64,000 nt of DNA from positions 1 through 64,000 of the forward strand of contig JAXGGA010002012.1 in the NCBI GenBank assembly GCA_038373865.1, given 5' to 3'. This document shows positions 22,445 to 33,475 of the stretch, piece after piece (position 1 is the first letter of the stretch; each line of letters opens with the position of its first letter). A model generated the notes under the pieces. It was given only the letters and a program-made list of their open reading frames with translations, was not told where the DNA came from and ran no database searches. The stretch is from Uloborus plumipes (taxonomy: Eukaryota; Arthropoda; Arachnida; Araneae; Uloboridae). Made by a program: the position numbers and the translations under genes.

Positions 22445-23115
22445 CCCATTTATGCCCAGTAGCCTAAAAACGGGACGCTTGTTAGTTACTGCAGACAAAG
22501 ACCTGTAATACGTATATCTTTTTACTAAAGCTGTTTTTCACAAGTGGAACATTCCATCTTGAGAAAACCACATGAAGCCGCTAGCTGCACATTAGAGTTC
22601 ATTTATTGATAGTTATTTGTAGGTAAATGAGTCAAACAACGATACAGCATGGGTAGTCGCAGAAAGATGGTGTTTTTTGCGAACTTATTTTTCATAAAAT
22701 TAAACTATTTTAAAATGATTTGCTTAAAATAGATCGCTGAAGTCTTCCGTAATGTTAGTTTGCAAAAATGATTACATCATTTTTGTATAATCATGCTCAT
22801 TTGCTTATATATATGCCCAGTGTCCACTAAACAGGACATTAAATAACTTAATAAATATGACAGCGGTGATCTATTTGACGCCTAAAATGTATTTAAAACA
22901 TTCCAAGAAAGGCTATGCTCCACATCAGCGTAAAACGCGACCGAAACTGAAGGCAGAAACCGAAAATCCGGGTACTTTCCATAGGAACACCATTGAATCC
23001 ATTTTACGCTTCTGCCTATTTTTTCTGCTTTACGTCGATGTGGAGCATGGCCCTAAGAGTTTTAAGCAGATAAAAATTGAAAACAATTGTTGAAAAAAAC
23101 TTGGGCATAAATAAG
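22445..23115. mobile_element. TTAA MITE (CCCATTTATGCCC ends)
   Basis: The left end TTAA|CCCATTTATGCCCAG and right end TTGGGCATAAATAAG|TTAA are imperfect inverted repeats flanked by TTAA. Inside is a second hairpin (about 22908-23053, GGCTATGCTCCACATC and complement). A relative with CCCATTAATGCC ends lies at 44327-44823. piggyBac-type by target site. Confidence 0.65.
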
Positions 23116-23952
23116 TTAATGATACGTCAAAAACAGATAGCTTTATTGAAATCTCCGCTTTATTGAATCAGCCGCTTTTTCAGTCATAACTGTTGAACGA
23201 ACGTGATTCATATATTCAGCGGCCACTGTACTTTTCGAACTTGTACGATCGCAAGAATAATCCCTGGTTGTAAAATTCCACTAGGAACAATTTGTAGCAC
23301 AATTTCTGTTGAGTTCAATTTTTGAGTTGTTTAAAAGGGAAATATCCTTGCTGTTTTTAAAATGTAGTTAGCTTGCTTTTACCGCGTCAGGTTTTTTCTC
23401 TACACATCATTTAAATGTGCAAATGTGCATATCACAGGAATTCCTACTGCTTTCTTATTGGATTACATATTTTTTTTAATTGAAAGAAAGTGCTTATTTT
23501 ACAAAATACTATTATAAATAAGCTGCTACAATTAAGTGAATTTTATTCTGCTTTACTGTTACGGCAAAACTTATATTTTTAGTAAATATTGTATCATTCA
23601 TTGTTCGTCCGTAACATGAAAACGTAACTTTTTCGTATCATATATGCCAGTGATTCTCAAACTTTGATATGCTTGTTCCTATAGTGGTTCGAAAACATTT
23701 TCATGTTATATATGTACTTGTTGCTTACTTTGAAAAACATTTTTTGTTCCTTATTTGTACTATCTGTTTACGAAAATGCAAAATCTTGTGTTTTTTCTTT
23801 TACTCCGATTTCTGTATAGCTGTATAGCTTAAATATACCTTACGTGATAAGCTAAACTAAGATTATTTTGGGACTTAAAGACGTTAAACTTTTCAAAAAC
23901 AACTTTACTAAGATAACCAAATTGTTTTTCTTTAGTGTTATAGTTCTTTCAG
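23116..23952. other. Downstream flank of the gustatory receptor gene
   Basis: This contains the likely 3' UTR of the minus-strand receptor gene. I could not fix a polyadenylation signal. No other feature is seen. Confidence 0.4.
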
Positions 23953-24312
23953 CTAATGAAACTGAGCCAGAATAACAGCATACGTAATGATTCCTCCTAC
24001 TGCAGTTAAAGCAAAACCTCCATCCAACGAGAAAAAACCCCATCCAGTAACGAGAACTTGGTCAGGGAAGCTGTCAGCCATAAGAAAACACAATAATAGA
24101 GTTCGATAGTCGATTTTGCTGCTTTTCTTTCTCGATACTAGATTATAAACACTGCGCCTGATATTCAGAGCTGATTTGTGAACTCTAGAGGTTATCGTGC
24201 TCAACGATATGAAGGATCCAATGCCAGCTATGAACAGCAACAAACTGCATACGAGTAGCAGGAATCGTCTCTGGTCAGTTCTTCGTAAGGTTGTGACAAT
24301 TGCTGTAGTTAC
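23953..24312 (-). CDS. Gustatory receptor exon 2 (C-terminus)
   Basis: 119 codons plus TAG (23953-23955). It starts VTTAIVTTLRRTDQRRF after the acceptor AG (24313-24314), contains a strong hydrophobic helix (FLLLVCSLLLFIAG), a loop, GWGFFSLDGG, and the terminal signature TYAVILAQF. The conserved terminal exon of gustatory receptors has this layout. Confidence 0.88.
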   Translation of the reverse strand, partial: VTTAIVTTLRRTDQRRFLLLVCSLLLFIAGIGSFISLSTITSRVHKSALNIRRSVYNLVSRKKSSKIDYRTLLLCFLMADSFPDQVLVTGWGFFSLDGGFALTAVGGIITYAVILAQFH

Positions 24313-27300
24313 CTATGAAAAGTAAAATGTTATAGTGAATATGTGAATTTTTTTAAAGCAATCAACAACCCACAAAATGATGTATGGCTACGATAAAATT
24401 AAGGCTAGGGCGCTTTTCCACTTGACGACACGACACCGACGAAAGTCGGACGGTAATACTGCAACGATAAGTACGGTGCCGTGTCGTCTATAGCACTGCT
24501 TTTTCACTTAAACGATATCGTTTCTCCGAACGGGTCATTTTCCACCGCATTTCATTTCGAAACAGCACTGTGTTCGCACGTATATTTTTGTGGCTGCTCA
24601 ATTTAACAGATTACGACTACTATATTTGCTTTACCTCCGGAGAAAAAGAAAACAAATTAAGAGATGGTATTGGATGCACGATATTTTTAAAGAAAGGTAC
24701 ATTGTAAGCGAGTTTTATACACTTTTCAAGAAATTGTAAAAAGATTTTAGGTGATTTTAAATATTTTTACTAAATTTACAAAGAATAGTAAAAATTTAAA
24801 ATCTGGACAAGATTATTTAACACAAGTAGTTTAATCCAAAGTGTATAATACATTTTTATAGTTACGAACAATGCTCTTTGAGTTTACCTGTTTCTTTCTT
24901 GTCTGTAGAAGATTTGCCGTCATATTCCTCATCTAAAAATGTAAAAACTTCTTTCCAGGCTTTTTCCCTGTGAATTTTGTTTTTGTATAAAATATTTCGC
25001 TTATCCCATAGACACGGTCGCTGCTCAATTAATTCACACTAAACAGGCACGTCAAACTTGAATGCCATGACTATTGTGTTGCTCATCGAAGAAAGTTCAG
25101 AATGAAAATTTAATCTTTTTTTGGAAGCATTAAAAGTCGTCTGCGCTGCAATTAATGGAACAAAGTATAAAATAAAATGATTAAGATCTGTTATTGCTTC
25201 ATCTTTTATCAATCGTCTGCAAATTGAAGCTTATATTTATTAATGCAGAGATGTCGAATTTGAACGCCATTGCTGTATTTCGAAGAAAGTAAACAGATGA
25301 ATGAATGTCGTCCCGATTTTAAAGGCGAGACGGCTGCTATCCGACACGAATGGGACGACAAACGACGGCGTTCGGTCGGAGACGACACAATCGTCCTGGA
25401 ATCGGGAGATGGAAAAGCGCATAGCATATTTTAATGCATTTTGCGTGCGCCAATGTCGGATGACGACAATCGCTTACGATTTATCGTTGCCGTGTCGGTA
25501 AGTGGAAAAGCGCCCTAACCCTAAATATGTTCAGAGTCAGTTTGCGTAAAAGGAAACATAGTTTTGATAAGCTGTAAGTTACCGTCCCTTCCGGCCAAAT
25601 GCAACTTTACAGCTTATTACCGAAGATTTTAGTTCCATTTTACGAGTTGAGTTGCCGCACCACGCTTTCAGATTCTCACTGGTGTGTTAAATTAAGTTTG
25701 CTTATGAATGTGAAGATAATCTTAGCTTCAATGAGAGGACAGCTGACTCCGGCTTGGCTCTGGCTGCTCCAAACTCATATGCCGGAAATAAGTACGAAAC
25801 CGCAGTCTCTGGATCTCGCCCTCAGGCCATAGGTATAAGCTAGTAGAATTTTACTGTTTTAATTCCAAATTCGTTCCTTTTTAGATGATTTGCGAGATAA
25901 AATTTTGAGCGTTTCATGTAGAACTATCTACTGAAGAGAAATTGTATGGCCAAGTTTCCCTTTCAAAGGAATTTTTAAAAGTTTGACTTAATGACTAAAT
26001 GTGATCTGACATCGTTTTTTGAAAAATATGTACCAAAACTCGGGAAGTGAAATGCTAATCATTCGCTGTGAGAATTACTTGCTTCTACGTATGAAACTTG
26101 GGGAGAAAACTTGAGCTAAGTTTCTGCGGAACACACTGGGATTGGGAATCGTTAATTCAAGTACACTTATACATAGGCGGATTTAGGCTGTGAATTCTGG
26201 GGGTGCAACAGTATCGGGGATCTGCGAGGGGGGAGAGGACATTCCACGGTCAATGAAGGATCGGTGGGGGCATTTTTATTTCAAAAATGTTGGTTTTTAG
26301 CGCATTTCAGAGCAAGTTTTATAGCACTGCAAACTGGAATAATGTGCAAGAACTGGAAACTGTATGGTTTTTGATAAAGTATATTACATTAGCCATGGTT
26401 TTTTTTTTTTTTTTGACTGTATTAATTATGCTTTATTCAAAGTATAATAAATTGTAATGACATACCAATAAATAAACAATTACATCGTATACAATTATTC
26501 TGCAACACAGCACTAAATAATTAATTTTCGAAATGAGTTTTTTGATGTCTGAAATTTCTTGTTAAAATTTTTTCAAATGCATAAAATTCTTATTTTTGAT
26601 ATGTAGCACAATTTCTCTCGCACTGACGATGTGTGGTGACAAACAAAGAGTTGCATATTAATTTTTTTGGTTTGATTTCAAGTAAATTAATTTGCATTGC
26701 AACTATGAAAAAGTATAAGTTATTTTCCGAACTATATTTCCGGTAAAATATTTTTAATTATATTTTTTTCAAAAGTCAAACAAAATTGTTGGGGGTGCGA
26801 CGCACCTCCCCCTGGCACCTCCGTAAATCCCTCTATGTACTTATATTTAGTTGAATAGGTCAGGAATGGAACGAAGTGCTCAATGGATTGCAAAGGAACT
26901 TGCAAAATAAAATAAGTTTCTACCCATGAAAACATGATGAATATGATGTTCTGATCAAGAATACATACTCTCTTACCACAACTCTAGCCCTCTATTTTTG
27001 AACATTGGATTTAACACACGCATTCAATCTAAATCTTAGTTCTTGATTTTTTTAAACGTTAGATTTAACACAGAATTAGATCCATAATAAAAAAGCTTTG
27101 CAGACTTTTTCACGGTTCGATTTAACACGCATATCCAATCTAAATCTTGTGCTTTTGATTTTCTTTTTTTTTTTAATCAAACTCTTATTATTTTTTAAAG
27201 TTAGTTTTAATTTACCACTTATTCAAGCAAAATCTTTTGATTTTTTTAAAGCTGGATTTAGCTCAGCATTCGATCTAAATCTTTTCCCTTTTTTTAACAT

Positions 27301-28281
27301 TGGTTTTTATTCAACGAATTCAATCTATATCTTTGCTTTGTTCTTTTCTTTCTCTTTTATGCTATATTTATATAAACCAAGTATTTAATTTAAAAAGTTG
27401 TATACTTGAGTTTTGAGAAAAAAAAAACTTACCTGAAATAATACACTAAGAGTATAAGCATAGAGTATAAATATGATAGGAGATAAGGCTTTTTCTGTAG
27501 ATTTAATTGCTGCAGTAATTTCAGAATAAAATAACAGGAACTCATCCAATGAACCTTTCACATTTGCCCTTTTCTTCATTCTTTTTATCAGAATTTCATT
27601 CATTTTCATAATCAGGGCGTATTGAAAACAACAGAATATCAGAATTAGTCCTGGAAATGTGTATAACAGTAATATTTCATTGAACTCCATCACGGCGCAC
27701 ATACTGTACAGTATTCTGCATGTAGTCAGAGTTGAATTTTTGCATTGCAAACCCAAGAAAAAATAGTCGACGTAAAATGTAAGTGTATTTGGAAGGTCGG
27801 GATCCATCATATACGTTGAGAAAAATGAACAAGACAAAGCAAAGCACGAAGTGAAACTGAGGAGAATCTTGGTTCGGTTTGATGTGTAAAAAATTTGCTG
27901 CATTTTGAATAAAACTTGTACAGAGTTGTTTAAAGATATCCATGCCACGTTCACTTGTTTGCAGAAGTATAGTCTTAGAGCTATCGCAATAGCAGTTCCG
28001 CTCCCCAGAGATATGCTAAGTCCTAGAGATCCTGGTAACACAATCGAAGATCGAAATTCGATTATTCCAAAGTAAATGGCGTAGAAATTCATGATATTAA
28101 GATGCTTTAAGAATTTTCTCTTGCGGCTTGTATCCACATTTTCATCCTGTGGGAAGGTAATGAGAAACCATTTGAAAAGAGTTCTTAAAAGTTTAATATC
28201 TTCTTCAATTACATCGCCGCAGAAATAATTTTGAACAGTGCCATTTTTTCTCTCACGGCAAAAGATACTGCACAATTTCAT
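23953..28281 (-). CDS. Gustatory-receptor-like chemoreceptor (7TM), two exons
   Basis: Join 28281-27433 and 24312-23953, giving about 402 aa. Members of this family are ligand-gated cation channels of chemosensory neurons with seven membrane segments and an inside N-terminus. Exon 1 encodes a charged N-terminus (FCRERKNG) and several hydrophobic segments (GTAIAIALRLYF, ILLSFTSCFALSC, LLLYTFPGLILIFCC). Exon 2 encodes the last segments and ends ITYAVILAQFH, matching the family signature TYhhhhhQF exactly. The exons join in phase 0 at a GTAAGT donor and TTTCATAG acceptor. I chose the ATG at 28281; the frame extends about 80 bp further upstream without another ATG, so a short 5' exon is possible. 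The 3120-bp intron holds two transposons. No stops or frameshifts are seen, so the gene looks intact. Ligand unknown. Confidence 0.85.
24408..25515 (-). mobile_element. PIF/Harbinger-type element with MADF exon, copy 2
   Basis: Inverted copy of 11242-12349: same terminal repeats (GGGCGCTTTTCCACTT) and same length, 1108 bp. The flanks are CTA and TAA, so the 3-bp target duplication is imperfect here. It lies in the gustatory receptor intron in the same orientation as the gene. The MADF exon is at 24888-25068. Confidence 0.75.
24888..25068 (-). pseudogene. MADF-domain exon, copy 2, one nonsense codon
   Basis: It starts MAFKFDVPV, has TAG at 25039-25041, then CELIEQRPCLWDKRNILYKN and KIHREKAWKEVFTFLDEEYD. 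This is a clear MADF domain (W-x-K...Y-K...W pattern) and ends at GAAACAG|GTAAAC. Unlike copy 1, no frameshift is seen, and the nonsense codon is at a different place, so the two copies decayed independently. Confidence 0.78.
25516..26171. other. Receptor-gene intron, no further feature
   Basis: Intronic sequence between two insertions. A 77-codon open frame (25599-25832) has no recognisable domain and no splice context. Confidence 0.4.
26172..26837. mobile_element. hAT-type MITE in the receptor intron
   Basis: The ends are CATAGGCGGATTTAGG and, on the other strand, CATAGAGGGATTTACGG. The 8-bp flanks are CACTTATA and TACTTATA (one mismatch). The 666 bp are non-coding. The first bases resemble the ends of the larger element at 34889-39160. 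Confidence 0.65.
26838..27432. other. Receptor-gene intron with decayed T-rich repeats
   Basis: At least four imperfect copies of a unit of about 70-80 bp with the core GATTTAACACxxxxATTCAATCTAAATCTT lie between about 27005 and 27340, that is, a short tandem array next to the splice donor. Confidence 0.5.
27433..28281 (-). CDS. Gustatory receptor exon 1
   Basis: 283 codons from ATG at 28279-28281 to ...YTLSVLFQ, followed by donor GTAAGT (27432-27427). The N-terminal loop and about five to six hydrophobic helices are encoded here. Reading past the donor adds only a run-on tail ending in a stop, so the donor is needed for the family C-terminus. Confidence 0.85.
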
Positions 28282-28302
28282 TTTTAGTTTTAGTTTGCCC
28301 AA

Positions 28303-29719
28303 ATTACTAACAATTGTAGCAACGTTTTCTGCATCAGTATGTTCACCACGAAATATTTTCTACTTTTCAAGAATTCGAAATTTAACTGCATGAAAAAAAG
28401 ATGCATCATCATTTTATAAAGTATAATGAATCTTTATAATTTGAATTGCTGAACTATTTGAAAACAAAACTTCAATTCGAAAAACTTTAAGCAACTTTTG
28501 TAATTCATTGCTTGTTTATGTAACTTGATACTTTATTCACTAGAATACGCTAAATTTGTTTTCGAGTAATACATATCATAGATATCATACCATGGATGGG
28601 AAAAACACATTTTAGAAAGTAAAAAAGACACTAAGTTGATTTTTTACTAAAGTTAAAAGACTCCAACTTGTTCCTTTTTGGTGCTACTATGTTCCTAAAG
28701 TATTGACATATAACGTCGTTTTTGCGCAGAACTGCGCAGATAACAATTTCTCATTCACTCTTATTGGAATTCCGCAAAATGCATGTCTTGATATTTTCAT
28801 GCAAGATATAAGGTGATATCAATCATTGCAGCACAAAACTTGCTTTATTATTTGACATTATGTGGCAAAAAATACTCTCTAACATTAGTTATTGCCAAAT
28901 CGATTTTCAATAGCAGAATTATTTTATTACGGAAGAAGTAATTACAATCGTTTGTATTCATTAATAAGATTGCTTCAAAAGCCGATGTCTGCACCAATGT
29001 ACTTAAATACTACCAATGCCAACGACAGCCATCAACATAATTGCATGCAATACATCAACACAGAAGCATTGTTCTCGTCATAACTTCGACTGACACAATG
29101 TTTCAGGACGAAATGACAATAAACAAATATTGCCGCTGAATAAATCATGGAAATATGAGTCGACTGCTGAGATGGGCTTCTGTCATCTGGCCCCCTTCAC
29201 CCCAACGAGACTGACACAGCCTCTTGTCTACCTTAGTAGGGTTATTTTTTTTGGTAAGGAAGAAAAAACGGAGAGAAGCTCAAGAATGTATGGGACGGCA
29301 AAAATTGTATCTCGATGTAATTAAATCGACTATTTCAGAAATGGCCTAAGTCACTTTTTTTTTTTCAAAATTGAGTTAGCTGTGGTTTTACCACATTTTT
29401 ATGTCGACAAAGGTAGAAAGGAAATGAATCCTTGTATAGCATAGCACTTTTTTTTCGGGCCCACAGCATTCGTTTAGTGCGGAAAAGGCATAAGTCTAAG
29501 TCCCGGACTTATGCCGTTTCTATTTTTCAACGCGAATCAAAGAGTAGTAAGACGCATTTTGAACGATCATAGATTTTTTGGTCTAGTGAAGAAAAAAAAA
29601 AACGCCTTCACTCTAACAATTACCACAGTAAAGACAGGTCCGTCCTTTATGAGGTCGTGGAAGGATATGTCCCCCCCCCCCCCATTTAGAGAAATTAACT
29701 TTGTTATATATAAGTGGAC
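28303..29719. other. Upstream flank of the receptor gene
   Basis: Probable promoter side of the minus-strand receptor gene; no core promoter could be identified with confidence. A short hairpin (GGCATAAGTC ... GACTTATGCC, 29486-29514) is the only clear structure. Confidence 0.4.
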
Positions 29720-30837
29720 GTGATACCTAGGGTGGTTCACAAACCTATGGTGAAAAAAAAAAAATTTGTCCTAGAGGTCACGGCGGTGCCTCATTTTTTT
29801 CACCCTTACCTACCCTATATACTGTCAAAATTTCAACTTCCTACTTAAATAAAAAGACGGTGCTCAAAGCTCATATAGTTCTCAAGGTTTTGTCAATTTC
29901 ATGTGTTTTTCGGTTGCGCGACAAAAAAAAGTTCAGCATATTTTTGACATCATTCTTGCTGATTCTTATGTAAAATGATCCCCTGAATCCAAAACTAGCT
30001 ACCGTTTTCCCCCATCGCTTCCCACTTTTCAAAAACGGCGTCCCCTCCCCTTCTATTTTTTTTCAGATTTTGAAAATTTCATAGCTATTATTTGGAGGGA
30101 AAGGAAGCATTATATTTACTATTAAAATTCCTCGAAAGGGCTAGAGGGGTGAAAAGCTCAAAATCATAAATACTTGTTGCAAGTTAGGAGACTCATGGGG
30201 GTATTCCCCCTTCCCTCTCTAAAATATTTAATATGACATCAACAATTCATTTTTTTCCAGCTTCAAAATTTTTCCACTTATTTTTTGGTGCAAAACAAGA
30301 GTATCAGACTCCCTTCTATGACTCCCTTATCCAAAAATTTTTTCAAGCTGTACAATTTTTTAAAACCTTCGCATGTTACATACGAGTCGCACCGCAGATC
30401 TCCTTCAGTAAGGAGCCTTTTAGTATTATTTATATTGATTCCAGTTCACAGTTCCAGTTCCAGATTCCAGTTCATGTTCACAGATGCAATAACCATTGAA
30501 AGTTGGAGAGCAATTACTGTGATGGGGGGAAATGGTGATCATATTTGGATTCAGTGGGTCATTTTACATGAGCATCAACAAGAATAGTGTCAGATGCATT
30601 TGAAATTTGTTTTTTGCCAAGCAGTGGTGTTATACTGGGATTTGCTAGAAGTTTTTAATTAAAACCATATTTAAACTTCTTGTTTTGCAGTTCAACTTTA
30701 TTTATATACTAGCTGCCAGGGCAGCTAGATTAGCTTCCTGCGGCATGTTGATGCATAACGTCCCCCTTCTCTAACTTTTACCTCATTCTGAAGTTATATT
30801 ATTTGATATAATTTAATATTCATTCGATTTCAAGACA

Positions 30838-31080
30838 TACCACGGACGTGGCCCGGCGTTGCACGGGCACTTCGTGCCATGAAAGTAGTAAGGAAATTTT
30901 CAAGAAACTACTCCCCGCCAAGGCGGCTCGCTAACAGGCGCTTCACGCCTTCACTTTTTTCCTGCATCAAAAAAATCCTACGAACTATTGAGATGCTACG
31001 CGTCTTCAAGATGGTGAGGAGAATTTCAGTAAGTTCAGCTCGCTCAAATTAAAAAAGCAGACATAGATACTCAGTTTTTA
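30838..31080 (+). repeat. GC-richer dispersed-repeat segment
   Basis: GTGGCCCGGCGTTGCACGGG and GCGCTTCACGCCTTCAC stand out from the AT-rich surroundings. The sequence resembles the consensus-like tails of arthropod retroelements, but no coding frame supports an assignment. Confidence 0.35.
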
Positions 31081-31440
31081 ACATAAGTAGATGGCTTTTC
31101 AACAAATGAATGTTTAAAAATATTACCAGTAGCTAGCGATAAAAATTCTACGTAAGTGGCCCGCTTATGAGTTTCGTGTTTGATTTAGTTAAGCCTTCAT
31201 TCCAAATTCTCATTATCATTGTTATCACTGTTTCATAGCAACGACGGTTTGCAAGAATGGATTTCATATTTAATCATTTATTAGGCTTAATCGCTTTAAA
31301 CTTGACTACTTATTAATTGATATCTTCGCTAATTAAAATCGTATAATTATATAGATTGAAACTAATGAAGCCTGAAAAATTACCTATCTATCGGTACCTG
31401 GTTCGACTTTCAGTTCATTGGCGTTCAGGAGAAAAAAGCG

Positions 31441-31496
31441 TGACATAGAAAGATAGAAAGAAAGATAGAAAGAAAGATAGAAAGATAGTTAGAAAG
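31441..31496 (+). repeat. GATAGAAA microsatellite
   Basis: Tandem GATAGAAAGAAA units. The sequence TACTCAGTTTTTAAxATAAG occurs just before (about 31070) and just after (about 31497) this region as a direct repeat. Confidence 0.85.
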
Positions 31497-31743
31497 ATAC
31501 TCAGTTTTTAATATAAGTAGATTTTTTTTTAGAGAAAGAGAGACTTTTAGCATTAAATATTTTGTTGTCTCAGCAAATATAGCTATTCAATTTTCTTCAA
31601 CAATAAGTAAAAGAAACCGCTTATCGTCCTCAATATTGAAAAAAAATATTTCTGTTTAATTCTTGAATTACATGTATATTTACCTCAGCCAGTCATCCAT
31701 CATTCTTTATTTATTTTGCTTTTCTTTTGAAAATTCTGTGATT

Positions 31744-32275
31744 CAGGGGTGCCCACAGGGGGGGGGGGATTATGGCGCAAGTTGCGCCATTAAAATTTTT
31801 GGGGGGGATTTTTTTAAACTTATTTATTTATTTAATTATTTATTTTTATAATTTAAATTATTTTCTGATTTTTTTTAAATAAAAATTATTCATGAATTTA
31901 TTTTTTTATTTAAGTTATTTCTTTTATTTCTTTATTATTATTTTATTTATTTATTTTGTGTTTGTGTGTGTGCTTGGAATGCCTGGAAGAGGAAAAAAGC
32001 TATTCTATTCTGCGCATAATTAGTACTTCTAAACAATTAATAATATATAAAAAATAATAGTTATAATTTAAAAAAATAAATAAATAATATTAAAAAAATA
32101 ATATTTTAAATAAATAAATAAATAATATTTAAAAAAGAAATAAATATCATTTAAAAAATAAATAAAATAAAAAAGAGGGGTTAAAATAAAAAAATAAATA
32201 GCACAAAATGGTTGAGAAAAATTTTTGGATGGGGGGAATTTGCGCCATTGAGCTTGGGGGGGATGGGCACCCGTG
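31744..32275. mobile_element. hAT-type MITE (GGGTGCCCA ends), copy 1
   Basis: The ends are CAGGGGTGCCCAC and, on the other strand, CACGGGTGCCCAT, with a perfect 8-bp duplication CTGTGATT (31736-31743, 32276-32283). The inner ends share GGCGCAAxTTGCGCCAT. The interior is T/A-rich low complexity (TTTATTTA runs). 532 bp, non-coding. A sister copy is at 35642-36217. Confidence 0.85.
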
Positions 32276-32355
32276 CTGTGATTGATATTATATCCGCATT
32301 CGTTGGGGTGTAGGATGAAGGATGTTAGAAAATAATCTCTAATGTTCATGTTTGA

Positions 32356-32834
32356 AAAATAAAATAATTTTGGAAAAAAATAGAACCGACTTCAGTTGGA
32401 AATTGCTCTAAAAAGTAAAAAATAATTTTTTTCTTTGAACACCATCGAAACTACTTTTAAACATAAGTTTTGAAGTCGGCGTAAAAACAATGTATAGAAT
32501 CATACGCAACTACAATTCAACTATATACATTTTAATGGATCCAGGTTCTTTAAAAGCATTCGCATACATTTCATTCATTACCACACATTCGTGTAATGGT
32601 ACAAATATTCTGCTTTTAATTTTCAATGGTTTCTCTGAAAAATGTTGGCAAAATATGGTTAAATATCATTTGACCTATCGTTTTTGCGCCGACTTCAAAA
32701 CTTATGTTTAAAAGTAGTTTCGATGGTGTTCAAAGAAAAAAATTATTTTTTACTTTTTAGAGCAATTTCCAACTGAAGTCGGTTCTATTTTTTTCCAAAA
32801 TTATTTTATTTTATTCTTTTTAGTGTAAGTGTAC
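32356..32834. mobile_element. GACTTCAGTTGG element, copy B (uninterrupted)
   Basis: Same inverted structure as copy A (5076-6313) but without the mariner-like insertion; the sequence runs straight through the empty TA site. The right end continues into AGTGTAAGTGTAC, as does the left end of copy A. Non-coding. Confidence 0.75.
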
Positions 32835-33242
32835 TTATGAAATAAGGTAATGTTTCCATTACGGAACTTCACCTAATTTTCTTAAGTAAATGCTCCATAA
32901 AATAAACTGAAAAAAAAAGGAAGAAACTATCAACGCGTCTAAAATTATAAACGATTGACACTAAAAAATAATCTTTGTTATTCTCTGGTATTTATTTGTG
33001 TACTAGCTTAATCAAAGCCATTTAAATATCAACTGTTTGTCAACTAATTTATATTTCAAAGCAATTCTAGTTTCTCGTTGTTCATAAGATTTTAACACAT
33101 ACTACGTACGTTACCGCTAATGAGTTTCATGTTAGATTTAGTTAAGCCTTGGTTCAAATTTTTCATCATGATTACTATTAATATTGCTGTTGCAAGGCAA
33201 AAAATTTTTGCAACAATGGATTAAAAATTTAATCATTTAATG

Positions 33243-33475
33243 GGGAAATGACACGAAATTTACTGTTTTCCATAATAACTTTTTTTCTAGTGAACCAATA
33301 TCGTCATATGAGTACATGGTACCTTAGTTACATCATCTCCTACCGATTAAAAAAAAATCGTCCAAATCGGTTCAGTAGATCATAAGTTGTGTGCGAACAA
33401 ACAAACAAAAAAAAAACATACGCTTTGAATTGAGAACCTCCTCCTTTGTTGAAGTCGGTTAAAAACACCCAATTG
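33243..33475 (-). repeat. Dispersed repeat starting AACCGACTTCAACAAAGG
   Basis: On the minus strand: AACCGACTTCAACAAAGG, GGAGGTTCTCAATTCAAAGC, then GTTCGCACACAAC, ACTGAACCGATTTGGACGAT and CATATGACGATATTG. Two copies in the other orientation are at 61040 and 62115. A similar repeat is, from memory, common in several arthropod genomes; class uncertain. Confidence 0.6.

Noticed and set aside
31441..31496. Regularly spaced repeats considered as an array of functional repeats
   Set aside because: Simple microsatellite without distinct spacers; not a CRISPR or regulatory array.
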